Program-made: the position numbers and the translations under genes
Part shown: positions 44,279 through 51,828 of the stretch, piece by piece
Position numbering within the stretch: the stretch's first letter is position 1
Layout: each line of letters begins with the position of its first letter
DNA from: Bacteroidales bacterium UBA1176
GTDB taxonomy: Bacteria; Bacteroidota; Bacteroidia; Bacteroidales; WCHB1-69
Assembly (NCBI GenBank): GCA_002311645.1
Contig: DBYW01000050.1
Location: forward strand, 107,448 to 171,447
Length of the DNA: 64,000 nt
Reading direction: 5' to 3'
The notes under the pieces: model-generated
Seen by the model: only the letters and a program-made list of their open reading frames with translations
Database searches by the model: none
What the model was told of the DNA's origin: nothing

Positions 44279-45643
44279 ATGAAAGTACATTTTATCGCTA
44301 TTGGAGGCAGCGCCATGCACAATCTGGCCATCGCTCTCCGCCTGAAAGGATACGAAGTCACGGGTTCCGATGACGAAATCTTCGATCCTGCCAAGGGACG
44401 CTTGGCCAAGTACGGCATCCTGCCCGAAACTATCGGCTGGCATCCGGAACGCATCACCCCCGATATTGACGCCATTATCCTCGGCATGCACGCCCGCATC
44501 GACAACCCTGAATTATTGAAGGCTAAAGAGCTGGGACTTAAGATTTACTCTTATCCGGAATATCTCTATGAGCAGAGCAAGGATAAGATCCGCATCGTGG
44601 TGGGCGGCAGCCATGGAAAGACTACCATCACCTCCATGATTATCCATGTACTGCAGCAAAACCATATTGATTGCGACTATATGGTGGGGGCGCAGCTCGA
44701 AGGCTTTGAGGTTATGGTCAAGCTCTCCACGGAGGCGCGCATCATGGTCATCGAGGGCGACGAATATCTCACCTCGCCCATCGACCGTCGGCCCAAGTTC
44801 CACGTCTATCAGCCCAATGTCGGCATCGTCAGCGGCATTGCGTGGGATCATGTGAACGTGTTCCCGACATTTGACATATATGTTGAGCAATTCGAGATAT
44901 TCGCCAACATGATTCCTTCCGACGGTACCTTTATATATTATGACAATGACGAAGTGCTGCATGCCCTTGGCGAGCGGGTCGTTGGCCCGCGAAAACAGCC
45001 CTACAGTGTGCATCCACATCATATTAAGGATGGTGTCACCTATTTGGAGACCTCGGTCGGCGATGTGCCGTTGCAGATTTTCGGTCGCCACAACTTGGCC
45101 AACCTGAATGCTGCGCGGCTTGCCTGTGGCGCCGTGGGCGTTTCCGACGCTGACTTTTATCGCGCTATTTCCACCTTTAAGGGCGCATCCAAACGCTTGG
45201 AATTGGTGGCTAAGAATGACAATAGCCTTGTATACAAAGACTTCGCCCATTCACCATCTAAGCTCAAGGCCACTATCGCGGCTGTGCGGGAACAATATCC
45301 GGACAAACATCTTGTGGCCTGCATGGAACTGCACACTTTCAGCAGCCTGACCGAGTCTTTCCTCGCCCAATATGCTGGCGCAATGGACGATGCCGACGAA
45401 GCTATCGTTTATTTTTCCCCGGAGGCGATTGCTTTGAAAAAATTGCCGCCCATCCAGCCGCAGATGATCATGAAAGCGTTTGCCCGTCCCGATTTGTCTG
45501 TTTTCGACGATTCTGAAGATTTAAAAAAGAGGCTTTTAAACCTTCCCATGCAAAATGCAGTCTTGCTCATGATGTCTTCCGGAAATTTTAATGGGATTAA
45601 TGTGAACGAATTAGGAGAAAAAATTATATCTTTGCGGCCTTAA
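44279..45643 (+). CDS. mpl: UDP-N-acetylmuramate:L-alanyl-gamma-D-glutamyl-meso-diaminopimelate ligase
   Basis: 454 residues from the ATG at 44279. Mur-ligase family: MKVHFIAIGGSAMHNLAIAL (Rossmann start), ATP loop GGSHGKTTITSM, VIEGDEYLTSPID, GRHNLANLNAARLAC, and a C-terminal domain with KDFAHSPSKLKATI. The GSAMHNLA start, with Met where MurC has Gly-His-Gly contexts, and the GDEYLTSP block are those of Mpl, which reloads tripeptide from old peptidoglycan onto UDP-MurNAc. Together with glmM and the MurU-like gene it supports wall recycling. MurC itself is an alternative but less likely. Confidence 0.85.
   Translation: MKVHFIAIGGSAMHNLAIALRLKGYEVTGSDDEIFDPAKGRLAKYGILPETIGWHPERITPDIDAIILGMHARIDNPELLKAKELGLKIYSYPEYLYEQSKDKIRIVVGGSHGKTTITSMIIHVLQQNHIDCDYMVGAQLEGFEVMVKLSTEARIMVIEGDEYLTSPIDRRPKFHVYQPNVGIVSGIAWDHVNVFPTFDIYVEQFEIFANMIPSDGTFIYYDNDEVLHALGERVVGPRKQPYSVHPHHIKDGVTYLETSVGDVPLQIFGRHNLANLNAARLACGAVGVSDADFYRAISTFKGASKRLELVAKNDNSLVYKDFAHSPSKLKATIAAVREQYPDKHLVACMELHTFSSLTESFLAQYAGAMDDADEAIVYFSPEAIALKKLPPIQPQMIMKAFARPDLSVFDDSEDLKKRLLNLPMQNAVLLMMSSGNFNGINVNELGEKIISLRP
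45627..45634 (+). promoter_or_regulatory. -7 box of the DUF1573 gene, inside the end of mpl
   Basis: TATCTTTG followed by C, overlapping the last codons of mpl and 45 bases before the next start. A second, less exact T-rich box follows at about 45641. Confidence 0.5.
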
Positions 45644-45679
45644 TTTTTGCAAGAATAAACGTTAAAATATTGTAACACA

Positions 45680-46777
45680 ATGAAAAAACTCAGTTTATCA
45701 ATTTTGATGGTTGTCGCTTTTGTGTTTTGTTATGCGCAACCTAAGATCCAATTTGACCAGACCACGTATGATTTTGGCCAAATTCGCGAGGAAGGTGGCA
45801 AGGTCACTGGAAAATTCGAGTTCACCAATGTTGGTAACGAACCGTTGGAATTGACCCAAGTGCGTCCGGGTTGTGGATGCACCGCCGCCAACTATTCCAA
45901 AGGGAAGATTGCCCCGGGCGAAAAAGGCTATATCGAGGCTACCTATAACCCCTATAACCGTCCCGGCCATTTTAACAAAAACATTCGGGTGACCACCAAT
46001 GAACCTCAGTTCATTGAGGACAGCAAGACGGCTCCTCACATGATTTTCATCAAGGGAGAGGTCTTGAAACGCCCGGCCACCGAGTTTGAGAAGGCTGGCT
46101 ATACCAAGACTGCAGGCATGGCCCGCTTCTTTGAGCCTAATGTTTCCCATAATCTGTTGAACACGGAGAGTGTGCTGGACACTTTCAAGGTCCGCAATTT
46201 CTGGACCAAGCCCGTCAACTTCCGTCTTGAAAGCACCACCCCCTATATCACGGAACAGTATCGTAGCTTCGGCGGCGACCTGCAACCGAACGAAGAGGGC
46301 ATTATTGTCCTGAAATATGATGCGGGCAAGCGTGGCGCGTTCGGCCAAATGAAAGATGCTGTCACCTACATGACCACGGATTCCATCGAAGTCAAGAAGC
46401 AACTTCATTTCGCCGTCAACATCAAGGAAGACTTCTCCAAACTCACCCCGAAGCAGCTGAAGAAAGCTCCTGTTGCCGTCTATAGTTTGGAAGAGTTTGA
46501 TTTCGGACAAGTACAGAAAAACAGCATGCATGAAATGGAATTCCAAGTCACCAACAATGGAAAGAATCCGTTGATTATCCGTAATATGGCGTCTTCCTCC
46601 AGCATGTTTAAGGCTAATGCCACCTTGTCTGAGATTCCGGCTGGCGCCACCTCCACCGTCAAGGTGACATTCAAGTCCAACAACCGTGCCGGCATGCAAA
46701 AAGTGACCCTCGAAGTCATCACCAACGACCCGGCCAACCCTGTCAAGATTATTACATTGAAAGGACAAATAATGTAA
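45680..46777 (+). CDS. Secreted DUF1573 protein
   Basis: 365 residues. Signal peptide MKKLSLSILMVVAFVFCYAQ. Two immunoglobulin-like DUF1573 repeats: residues about 22-115 (TYDFGQIREEGGKVTGKFEF, VRPGCGCTAANYSKG with paired cysteines CGC) and about 265-365 (EFDFGQVQKNSMHEMEFQVT; AGATSTVKVTFKSNNRAGMQ), the second lacking the CGC pair. DUF1573 domains are of ASH/Ig type and are abundant in the envelope of Bacteroidota; function is unknown. The middle section (about 115-260) is a related but weaker beta domain. A terminator follows. Confidence 0.88.
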   Translation: MKKLSLSILMVVAFVFCYAQPKIQFDQTTYDFGQIREEGGKVTGKFEFTNVGNEPLELTQVRPGCGCTAANYSKGKIAPGEKGYIEATYNPYNRPGHFNKNIRVTTNEPQFIEDSKTAPHMIFIKGEVLKRPATEFEKAGYTKTAGMARFFEPNVSHNLLNTESVLDTFKVRNFWTKPVNFRLESTTPYITEQYRSFGGDLQPNEEGIIVLKYDAGKRGAFGQMKDAVTYMTTDSIEVKKQLHFAVNIKEDFSKLTPKQLKKAPVAVYSLEEFDFGQVQKNSMHEMEFQVTNNGKNPLIIRNMASSSSMFKANATLSEIPAGATSTVKVTFKSNNRAGMQKVTLEVITNDPANPVKIITLKGQIM

Positions 46778-46802
46778 GCTTAAACCGATATCAAGATATG
46801 CA

Positions 46803-46828
46803 GGCGTGGCACGTTCCACGCCTTTTTT
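46803..46828 (+). terminator. Terminator of the DUF1573 gene
   Basis: GGCGTGG (46803-46809), loop CACGTT, CCACGCC (46816-46822), then six T residues. Confidence 0.88.
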
Positions 46829-46909
46829 GTTTGTATTTGTCAATGATTCTGCAAAGTAGGCTATTTGTGGAGAACTAAAACCATTTTTATAAATTTGCCT
46901 TTTTTTTTG

Positions 46910-46917
46910 TATTTTTG
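46910..46917 (+). promoter_or_regulatory. -7 box of the DUF4878 lipoprotein gene
   Basis: TATTTTTG followed by C in a T-rich stretch, 19 bases upstream of the first ATG. Confidence 0.6.
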
Positions 46918-46936
46918 CAATTCCTAAAACGACCTT

Positions 46937-47341
46937 ATGAGAAATATGAAAACATTGATGTTAGTGGTGATGGCGGCCTTGTCACTCTCATTGGCTTCTT
47001 GCAAGTCCAAGGGCGGTGACACCCAAACTCCGGAAACTGCCGCCAAGACTTTTGTGACGGCCTTCTATACGGCTGATTTTGACGAATTGTACAAAAGCAC
47101 TGCGAAGAGCAACCGTCCCATTATCCAACAACTGCAAAAACACATGAACGACCATCCGGACAAATTTCAGCAAATGCGCAAGAACGAGATCGTCATCAAC
47201 GATGTGAAGTGCGAGATGCAGAATGATTCCGTGGCGGAATGCAAATGCCAGTTTCTTTATAACCAGAAGAAACAGACTGCCACTTATAACATGCGCAAGG
47301 AGGATGGTACTTGGCGTGTGGACTTGACAATTAAATACTAA
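46937..47341 (+). CDS. DUF4878-type lipoprotein
   Basis: 134 residues; the start may be Met1 or Met4. Lipoprotein signal MKTLMLVVMAALSLSLASC with lipobox LASC. The mature part is a small cystatin/NTF2-like domain typical of DUF4878: TPETAAKTFVTAFYTADFDE at its start and a C-terminal GTWRVDL strand. Two further cysteines (CEMQ and CKCQ) could pair. It probably sits in the periplasm or on the outer membrane; function unknown. tyrS follows 39 bases later, so they may be read together. Confidence 0.8.
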   Translation: MRNMKTLMLVVMAALSLSLASCKSKGGDTQTPETAAKTFVTAFYTADFDELYKSTAKSNRPIIQQLQKHMNDHPDKFQQMRKNEIVINDVKCEMQNDSVAECKCQFLYNQKKQTATYNMRKEDGTWRVDLTIKY

Positions 47342-47380
47342 TGATTGTAGAAAACAAACGTAAAACCCCCAGATAGAAAG

Positions 47381-48667
47381 ATGAATTTTGTAGAAGAACT
47401 CAAGTGGCGCGGAATGCTCCACGACATTATGCCCGGCACTGAAGAACTGTTGAATAGAGAGATCGTCAGCGCCTATCTCGGCATTGATCCGACTGCCGAT
47501 TCCCTGCATATCGGACACCTTGTGGGCATCATGATGCTCTCACACTTGCAACGTTGCGGCCACCAACCTATAGCCCTGCTGGGCGGCGCCACTGGCATGA
47601 TCGGAGACCCTTCAGGCAAGTCCCAAGAACGTAATTTGTTGGACGAGGAGACCCTGCTTCACAACCAGGAGTGTATCAAGAAGCAGCTCTCAAAGTTCCT
47701 GAAGTTCGACTCCAACGAACCCAACCGTGCCCTCCTTGTCAACAACTACGACTGGATGAGCAAGTTCACATTCCTCGAATTTATCCGTGACATCGGCAAG
47801 CATATCACTGTCAACTACATGATGGCCAAGGATTCCGTCAAAAAGCGCTTCAACGGCGAGGGTGATGGCATGTCTTTCACGGAATTCTCTTACCAGTTGG
47901 TGCAAGGCTACGATTTCCTGTACCTCAACCAAAACTACAATTGCAAGCTGCAAATGGGCGGTTCCGACCAATGGGGCAACATCACCACCGGAACCGAACT
48001 CATCCGTCGTAAGACCGGCGGTGAGGCCTACGCTCTCACCTGCCCGTTGATTACCAAGGCTGACGGTGGCAAGTTCGGCAAAACCGAGAAGGGCAACGTC
48101 TGGCTTGACCCGGAACGCACCTCCCCGTACGCCTTCTACCAGTTCTGGCTCAATTGCTCCGACGAGGACTCCAAACGCTATATCCGCATCTTCACCCATT
48201 TCACCAAAGAGGCCATCGAAGCCATGGAGAAGGACCACGATGCAGAACCACACAATCGCATTCTGCAAAAGGCCTTGGCCAAGGATCTGACCGTGCGTGT
48301 CCACTCCAAGGAAGACTACGAGGCGGCCGTCAATGCCTCCGAGATCCTCTTCGGCAAGGGCACTGCACAAAGCCTCGCCGCCCTGCCCGAGAAACTCTTC
48401 CTCTCCATCTTTGATGGTGTGCCGCAATTCAACCTGCCCCTCTCCACGATAGAGAACGGCTGCGGTGTTGTGGACTTCCTTGCTGAACATACACAAATCT
48501 TTGCATCCAAGGGTGAAGCCCGCCGCATGCTCAAGGATAACGGCGTCTCCATCAATAAGTCCAAAGTGAAGGAAGATGCGATTGTGACAAAAGACAATCT
48601 ATTGAATCAACGCTATATATTAGTCCAGAAGGGGAAAAAGAATTATTTCATAATCAAAATACAATAG
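47381..48667 (+). CDS. tyrS: Tyrosine--tRNA ligase
   Basis: 428 residues, class Ic synthetase. HIGH box is HIGHLVGIMML (residues 46-56). The KMSKS-equivalent loop is KFGKTEKG. Tyrosine-binding YQLVQGYDFLYL and GGSDQWGNITTG are in place. The C-terminal S4-like RNA-binding domain ends with RRMLKDNGVSINKSKVKEDA. Normal length and motifs of the bacterial TyrRS1 type. The 165-base gap after it holds heptameric repeats, not a terminator with T-tail. Confidence 0.97.
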   Translation: MNFVEELKWRGMLHDIMPGTEELLNREIVSAYLGIDPTADSLHIGHLVGIMMLSHLQRCGHQPIALLGGATGMIGDPSGKSQERNLLDEETLLHNQECIKKQLSKFLKFDSNEPNRALLVNNYDWMSKFTFLEFIRDIGKHITVNYMMAKDSVKKRFNGEGDGMSFTEFSYQLVQGYDFLYLNQNYNCKLQMGGSDQWGNITTGTELIRRKTGGEAYALTCPLITKADGGKFGKTEKGNVWLDPERTSPYAFYQFWLNCSDEDSKRYIRIFTHFTKEAIEAMEKDHDAEPHNRILQKALAKDLTVRVHSKEDYEAAVNASEILFGKGTAQSLAALPEKLFLSIFDGVPQFNLPLSTIENGCGVVDFLAEHTQIFASKGEARRMLKDNGVSINKSKVKEDAIVTKDNLLNQRYILVQKGKKNYFIIKIQ

Positions 48668-48832
48668 CTGTTGGATATTGGATATTGGCTGTTAGATATT
48701 GGATATTTGTCATTAACTAACAACTATTAATTCTACCAAGTTCTTGCCCCTGTCGGGGCTGCTTAAGGAAACTATCAACTATTAACTATTAACGGAAACT
48801 ATCAACTATTAACTATTAACTATTGACTATAA
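48668..48832. repeat. Intergenic heptamer repeats and a hairpin between tyrS and nfeD
   Basis: The gap consists largely of 7-base units: GGATATT copies (48673-48705) and then AACTATT/AACTATC copies (about 48770-48830), including one duplicated block of about 24 bases. A 5-bp hairpin GCCCC-TGTC-GGGGC (48746-48759) lies between the two runs. No gene fits. The period of 7 argues against coding use. Confidence 0.75.
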
Positions 48833-49297
48833 ATGGCTTGGGGTAGTATCATCTTTATCATCTTGGTCGGCATTCTGCTGATGGTATTGGATTTTTTGGT
48901 CATTCCCGGTGGGGTTGTGGCCATCTTCGGCGTGCTCTGCATGATAGGTGGGGTGGTGGCCTCTTTCATTCAGTACGGTGCTACGGCTGGGGTTATCTGT
49001 CTGCTTGTCACAGCAGTTGTGACCATCGGTTCATTCGTGTTGATGATGCGAACCAAGACATGGCGTCGCTTGCAGCTTAAGACCGAGATTGACGGCAAGA
49101 TGAATGATGTTGACCCGGAAAAAGTCAAGGTGGGCATGACGGGTGTCTCCCTTTCGCGTCTGGCACCCATGGGTACGGGGCAGTTTGGAGATGAAATTGT
49201 CGAGGTCTCCTCTACCCAGGAATTCATCGAGGTGGACACCGAGATCGAAATCGTGAAGATTGATGGCGGCAAAGTCATTGTGAAACCTAAAAAATAA
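48833..49297 (+). CDS. NfeD-family membrane protein
   Basis: 154 residues. Three hydrophobic segments at about 5-25, 28-50 and 53-74 (WGSIIFIILVGILLMVLDFL; GGVVAIFGVLCMIGGVVAS), then a cytoplasmic OB-fold (GMTGVSLSRLAPMGTGQFGD, EFIEVDTEIEIVKIDGGKVI). This is the short NfeD1b form without the serine-protease domain. NfeD proteins work with flotillin-like partners at membrane microdomains, and floA is directly downstream (35 bases). Start codon chosen for the adjacent Trp/Gly-rich membrane start. Confidence 0.88.
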   Translation: MAWGSIIFIILVGILLMVLDFLVIPGGVVAIFGVLCMIGGVVASFIQYGATAGVICLLVTAVVTIGSFVLMMRTKTWRRLQLKTEIDGKMNDVDPEKVKVGMTGVSLSRLAPMGTGQFGDEIVEVSSTQEFIEVDTEIEIVKIDGGKVIVKPKK

Positions 49298-49332
49298 CAA
49301 CTGAATAAACTAATGTAATTAAATTTAATGCT

Positions 49333-50316
49333 ATGACATCCACTATTTTGATTGTAATTGGCGTACTGGCGTTAATCATCCTGTTTTTCTGGATGGTGCC
49401 CTTGCGCTTGTGGTTCATTGCCATCTTGAATGGCGTCCACATCTCCCTTCTGCAGCTCATCCTGATGCGTTGGCGTCGCGTTCCACCCGATATGATCGTC
49501 AATTCGATGATTACAGCCACCAAAGCCGGCATCAAGCTGAACCGTGACCAGTTAGAGGCACACTACTTGGCTGGTGGTCATGTGAAACCGGTGGTCAGCG
49601 CCCTGATCTCTGCTGACAAAGCCAACATACCCTTGGACTTCAAGGCCGCCACGGCCATAGACTTGGCGGGACGTAATGTCTTGGAAGCCATTCAAACTTC
49701 CGTGAATCCGAAGGTTATCAACACGCCGCCGGTGGCTGCAGTCGCAAAAGACGGTATTCAGCTTATTGCCAAGGCACGTGTGACTGTGCGCACCAACATC
49801 CGCCAGCTGGTGGGTGGCGCTGGTGAGGAGACCATCATCGCCCGTGTGGGCGAAGGCATCGTTTCCGCCATCGGTTCCGCCGACACCCACAAGATGGTGC
49901 TCGAAAATCCCGATTCCATCTCCAAACTCGTGCTGTCCAAGGGCCTTGACTCCGGTACTGCGTTTGAGATTCTCTCCATTGACATCGCCGATGTCGACGT
50001 GGGCAAGAATATCGGTGCTTTGTTGCAGATGGACCAGGCCAATGCCGACAAGAACATCGCGCAGGCCAAGGCCGAGGAGCGTCGTGCCATGGCAGTGGCT
50101 CAAGAGCAGGAGATGAAGGCCAAAGCTCAGGAAGCCCGTGCTAAGGTCATCCTGGCCGAAGCCGAAGTGCCTCTCGCCCTCGCCGATGCATTCCGCAATG
50201 GCAACCTCGGTGTGATGGACTATTACAAATTAGAAAATATCAAGGCCGACACCTCGATGCGCGAAGGCATCAGCAAGGTCGGACAGACTACAACTCCTAA
50301 ACCCAACAAACAATGA
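49333..50316 (+). CDS. floA: Flotillin-like protein FloA
   Basis: 327 residues. Two short hydrophobic segments at the N-terminus (STILIVIGVLALIILFFWMV; FIAILNGVHISLLQLILM) anchor it to the inner membrane. The SPFH-like domain covers PPDMIVNSMITATKAGIKL to LDSGTAFEILSIDIADVDVG. A coiled coil rich in Ala/Glu (ADKNIAQAKAEERRAMAVAQ, EQEMKAKAQEARAKV) follows. It forms functional membrane microdomains with NfeD. Its stop overlaps the next start (ATGA), so the nitroreductase gene is coupled. Family assignment is secure. Confidence 0.95.
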   Translation: MTSTILIVIGVLALIILFFWMVPLRLWFIAILNGVHISLLQLILMRWRRVPPDMIVNSMITATKAGIKLNRDQLEAHYLAGGHVKPVVSALISADKANIPLDFKAATAIDLAGRNVLEAIQTSVNPKVINTPPVAAVAKDGIQLIAKARVTVRTNIRQLVGGAGEETIIARVGEGIVSAIGSADTHKMVLENPDSISKLVLSKGLDSGTAFEILSIDIADVDVGKNIGALLQMDQANADKNIAQAKAEERRAMAVAQEQEMKAKAQEARAKVILAEAEVPLALADAFRNGNLGVMDYYKLENIKADTSMREGISKVGQTTTPKPNKQ

Positions 50317-50981
50317 AAAAACTAATTGTCGCAGCATTGATGGCTGTATTAATTCTTCCCTGTATGGCACAAGTAACAAAATTAGAAGCCTCTGCCGTGA
50401 AAAAAGACGGTCTCTCCAAGATTGAACTTCCAAAACCGACGATGAAGGGTGGTCTTCCCCTTTACGACGCCCTGAACTATCGTCAAACCCAACGCAAGTT
50501 TTCCCCCAAGCCTCTTGATGAGCAACAACTTTCTGATTTGTTGTGGTGCGCCGGCGGTGTCAATCGTCCTGATGGCAAGTTGACCTCGCCTACCGCGCGC
50601 AACGCCCAGGAAATTGATATCATAGTTTTCATGGAAAATGGTGTTTATCTTTATATTCCAAAAGAAAACATACTCAAGATGCTTTTGCCAGAGGACCATC
50701 GTGTCGAGATGTCCCAATACAGCAAGATGCCAGCCGAGGCACCCGTGACCCTGCTGTTCTTCGCCAACTATGAGAAAATGAACGGCTTCGACGAGCAGGC
50801 TCGTGAGTTCTATGGCGCCACCGATGCTGGCTTCGTGAGCCAGAACGTTTATCTCTATTGCGCCGCCAACAAACTGAGCACTGTCGTGATGGGCGCCATC
50901 GACCGCGAAAGACTTGGAGAACTCATTCCGATGAAGGGCAAGCCCATTCTTGCACAACCCGTAGGTTACCCGGCCAAGTAA
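50313..50981 (+). CDS. Exported SagB/nitroreductase-family protein
   Basis: 222 residues with a signal peptide MKKLIVAALMAVLILPCMAQ. The rest is the FMN-binding nitroreductase fold: NYRQTQRKFSPKPLDEQQLS (FMN phosphate region), DLLWCAGGVNRPDGKLTSPT, and near the C-terminus FVSQNVYLYCAANKLSTVVMG with the Gly of the active-site loop. It belongs to the SagB-type group. The presence of a signal peptide is unusual, since FMN would have to be loaded in the periplasm. The first 4 bases overlap floA; the last base overlaps the next start. Substrate unknown. Confidence 0.8.
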   Translation: MKKLIVAALMAVLILPCMAQVTKLEASAVKKDGLSKIELPKPTMKGGLPLYDALNYRQTQRKFSPKPLDEQQLSDLLWCAGGVNRPDGKLTSPTARNAQEIDIIVFMENGVYLYIPKENILKMLLPEDHRVEMSQYSKMPAEAPVTLLFFANYEKMNGFDEQAREFYGATDAGFVSQNVYLYCAANKLSTVVMGAIDRERLGELIPMKGKPILAQPVGYPAK

Positions 50982-51748
50982 TGATGAGAAAACTGCATAT
51001 AGTCATATTATTGATTTTGGGCATGACCAGCTTGGGTTATGCCCAAAATTTTCAATATGGATATGAGATGATTCGTCTAACCTCGCAATATGACAAAAAC
51101 ATCGATCCCAAACTGCAAAAATATGTGGATCGAATTCAGACGCGTCTCAATCAGGAGATGGGTGTGGTCATTGGCCAATGCGATGCCATGCTCTCCTCAT
51201 ACGACCCCGCCAGTCCGCTCTCTAATTTCTTGACAGACATTCTGCTGGAAAAAGCCCCGGACTATGCCGGCGATTCTGATTTCCGCCAGTGCGACCTGTC
51301 ACTGCTCAATTTCGGCGGCATACGCAGCGAGTTGGCCGCTGGTGATGTCACCGTCGGCGATATCTTCGCCATTTCCCCCTTTGAAAACTACCTTGTTTTC
51401 CTTGACATCAAAGGTCGTGAGCTTCGCAAGATGTTCAACCGCTTCGAGGAACGCAAAAAAAATGCACCCTACGCCGGTGCCAAGGTTACATATCACTCGG
51501 GGCATCCCATACAAGTCCTGGTTCAGGGCAAGCCTATCGATGATGAGCGCACCTATCGCGTGGTTACTCTCAATTTTATTGCTGAGGGTGGTGACAACAT
51601 CCTCAGCGGCATCAAGTACGAGAGGACGCACTATACGCAAGTCGTGTTCCGCGATTTCCTTATCCGGGAGATTCGAAATATGACCCAAGAAGGCCGGCAT
51701 ATCGTCGGGAAGCTGGATAACAGGGTCGTCATCAAGCCGATGCCATAA
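50981..51748 (+). CDS. Exported 5'-nucleotidase C-terminal domain protein
   Basis: 255 residues from the ATG at 50981 (next Met 50984). Signal peptide MRKLHIVILLILGMTSLGYAQ. The mature part is the C-terminal substrate-binding domain of 5'-nucleotidase/UshA proteins: PLSNFLTDILLEKAPDYAGD, LLNFGGIRSELAAGDVTVGD, FENYLVFLDIKGRELRKMFN, RTYRVVTLNFIAEGGDNIL. The catalytic metallophosphatase domain is missing; in Bacteroidota the two domains are often separate genes, but the usual metallophosphatase partner is not downstream (cstA follows). So it binds nucleotides or is incomplete here. Terminator downstream. Confidence 0.82.
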   Translation: MMRKLHIVILLILGMTSLGYAQNFQYGYEMIRLTSQYDKNIDPKLQKYVDRIQTRLNQEMGVVIGQCDAMLSSYDPASPLSNFLTDILLEKAPDYAGDSDFRQCDLSLLNFGGIRSELAAGDVTVGDIFAISPFENYLVFLDIKGRELRKMFNRFEERKKNAPYAGAKVTYHSGHPIQVLVQGKPIDDERTYRVVTLNFIAEGGDNILSGIKYERTHYTQVVFRDFLIREIRNMTQEGRHIVGKLDNRVVIKPMP

Positions 51749-51778
51749 GAAGAGTTTAACGATCAAGTTATAAAGTAG

Positions 51779-51804
51779 GGACAACGCGTGCGTTGTCCAT
51801 TTTT
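51779..51804 (+). terminator. Terminator after the 5'-nucleotidase-domain gene
   Basis: Nine-bp stem GGACAACGC (51779-51787) with GCGTTGTCC (51790-51798) around a 2-base loop, followed by ATTTTT. It lies 30 bases after the stop. Confidence 0.8.
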
Positions 51805-51828
51805 AAATTCAAAATCCCAAAATCACCT

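Noticed and set aside
48668..48832. CRISPR array
   Set aside because: Units of 7 bases without spacers of constant length; no cas genes.
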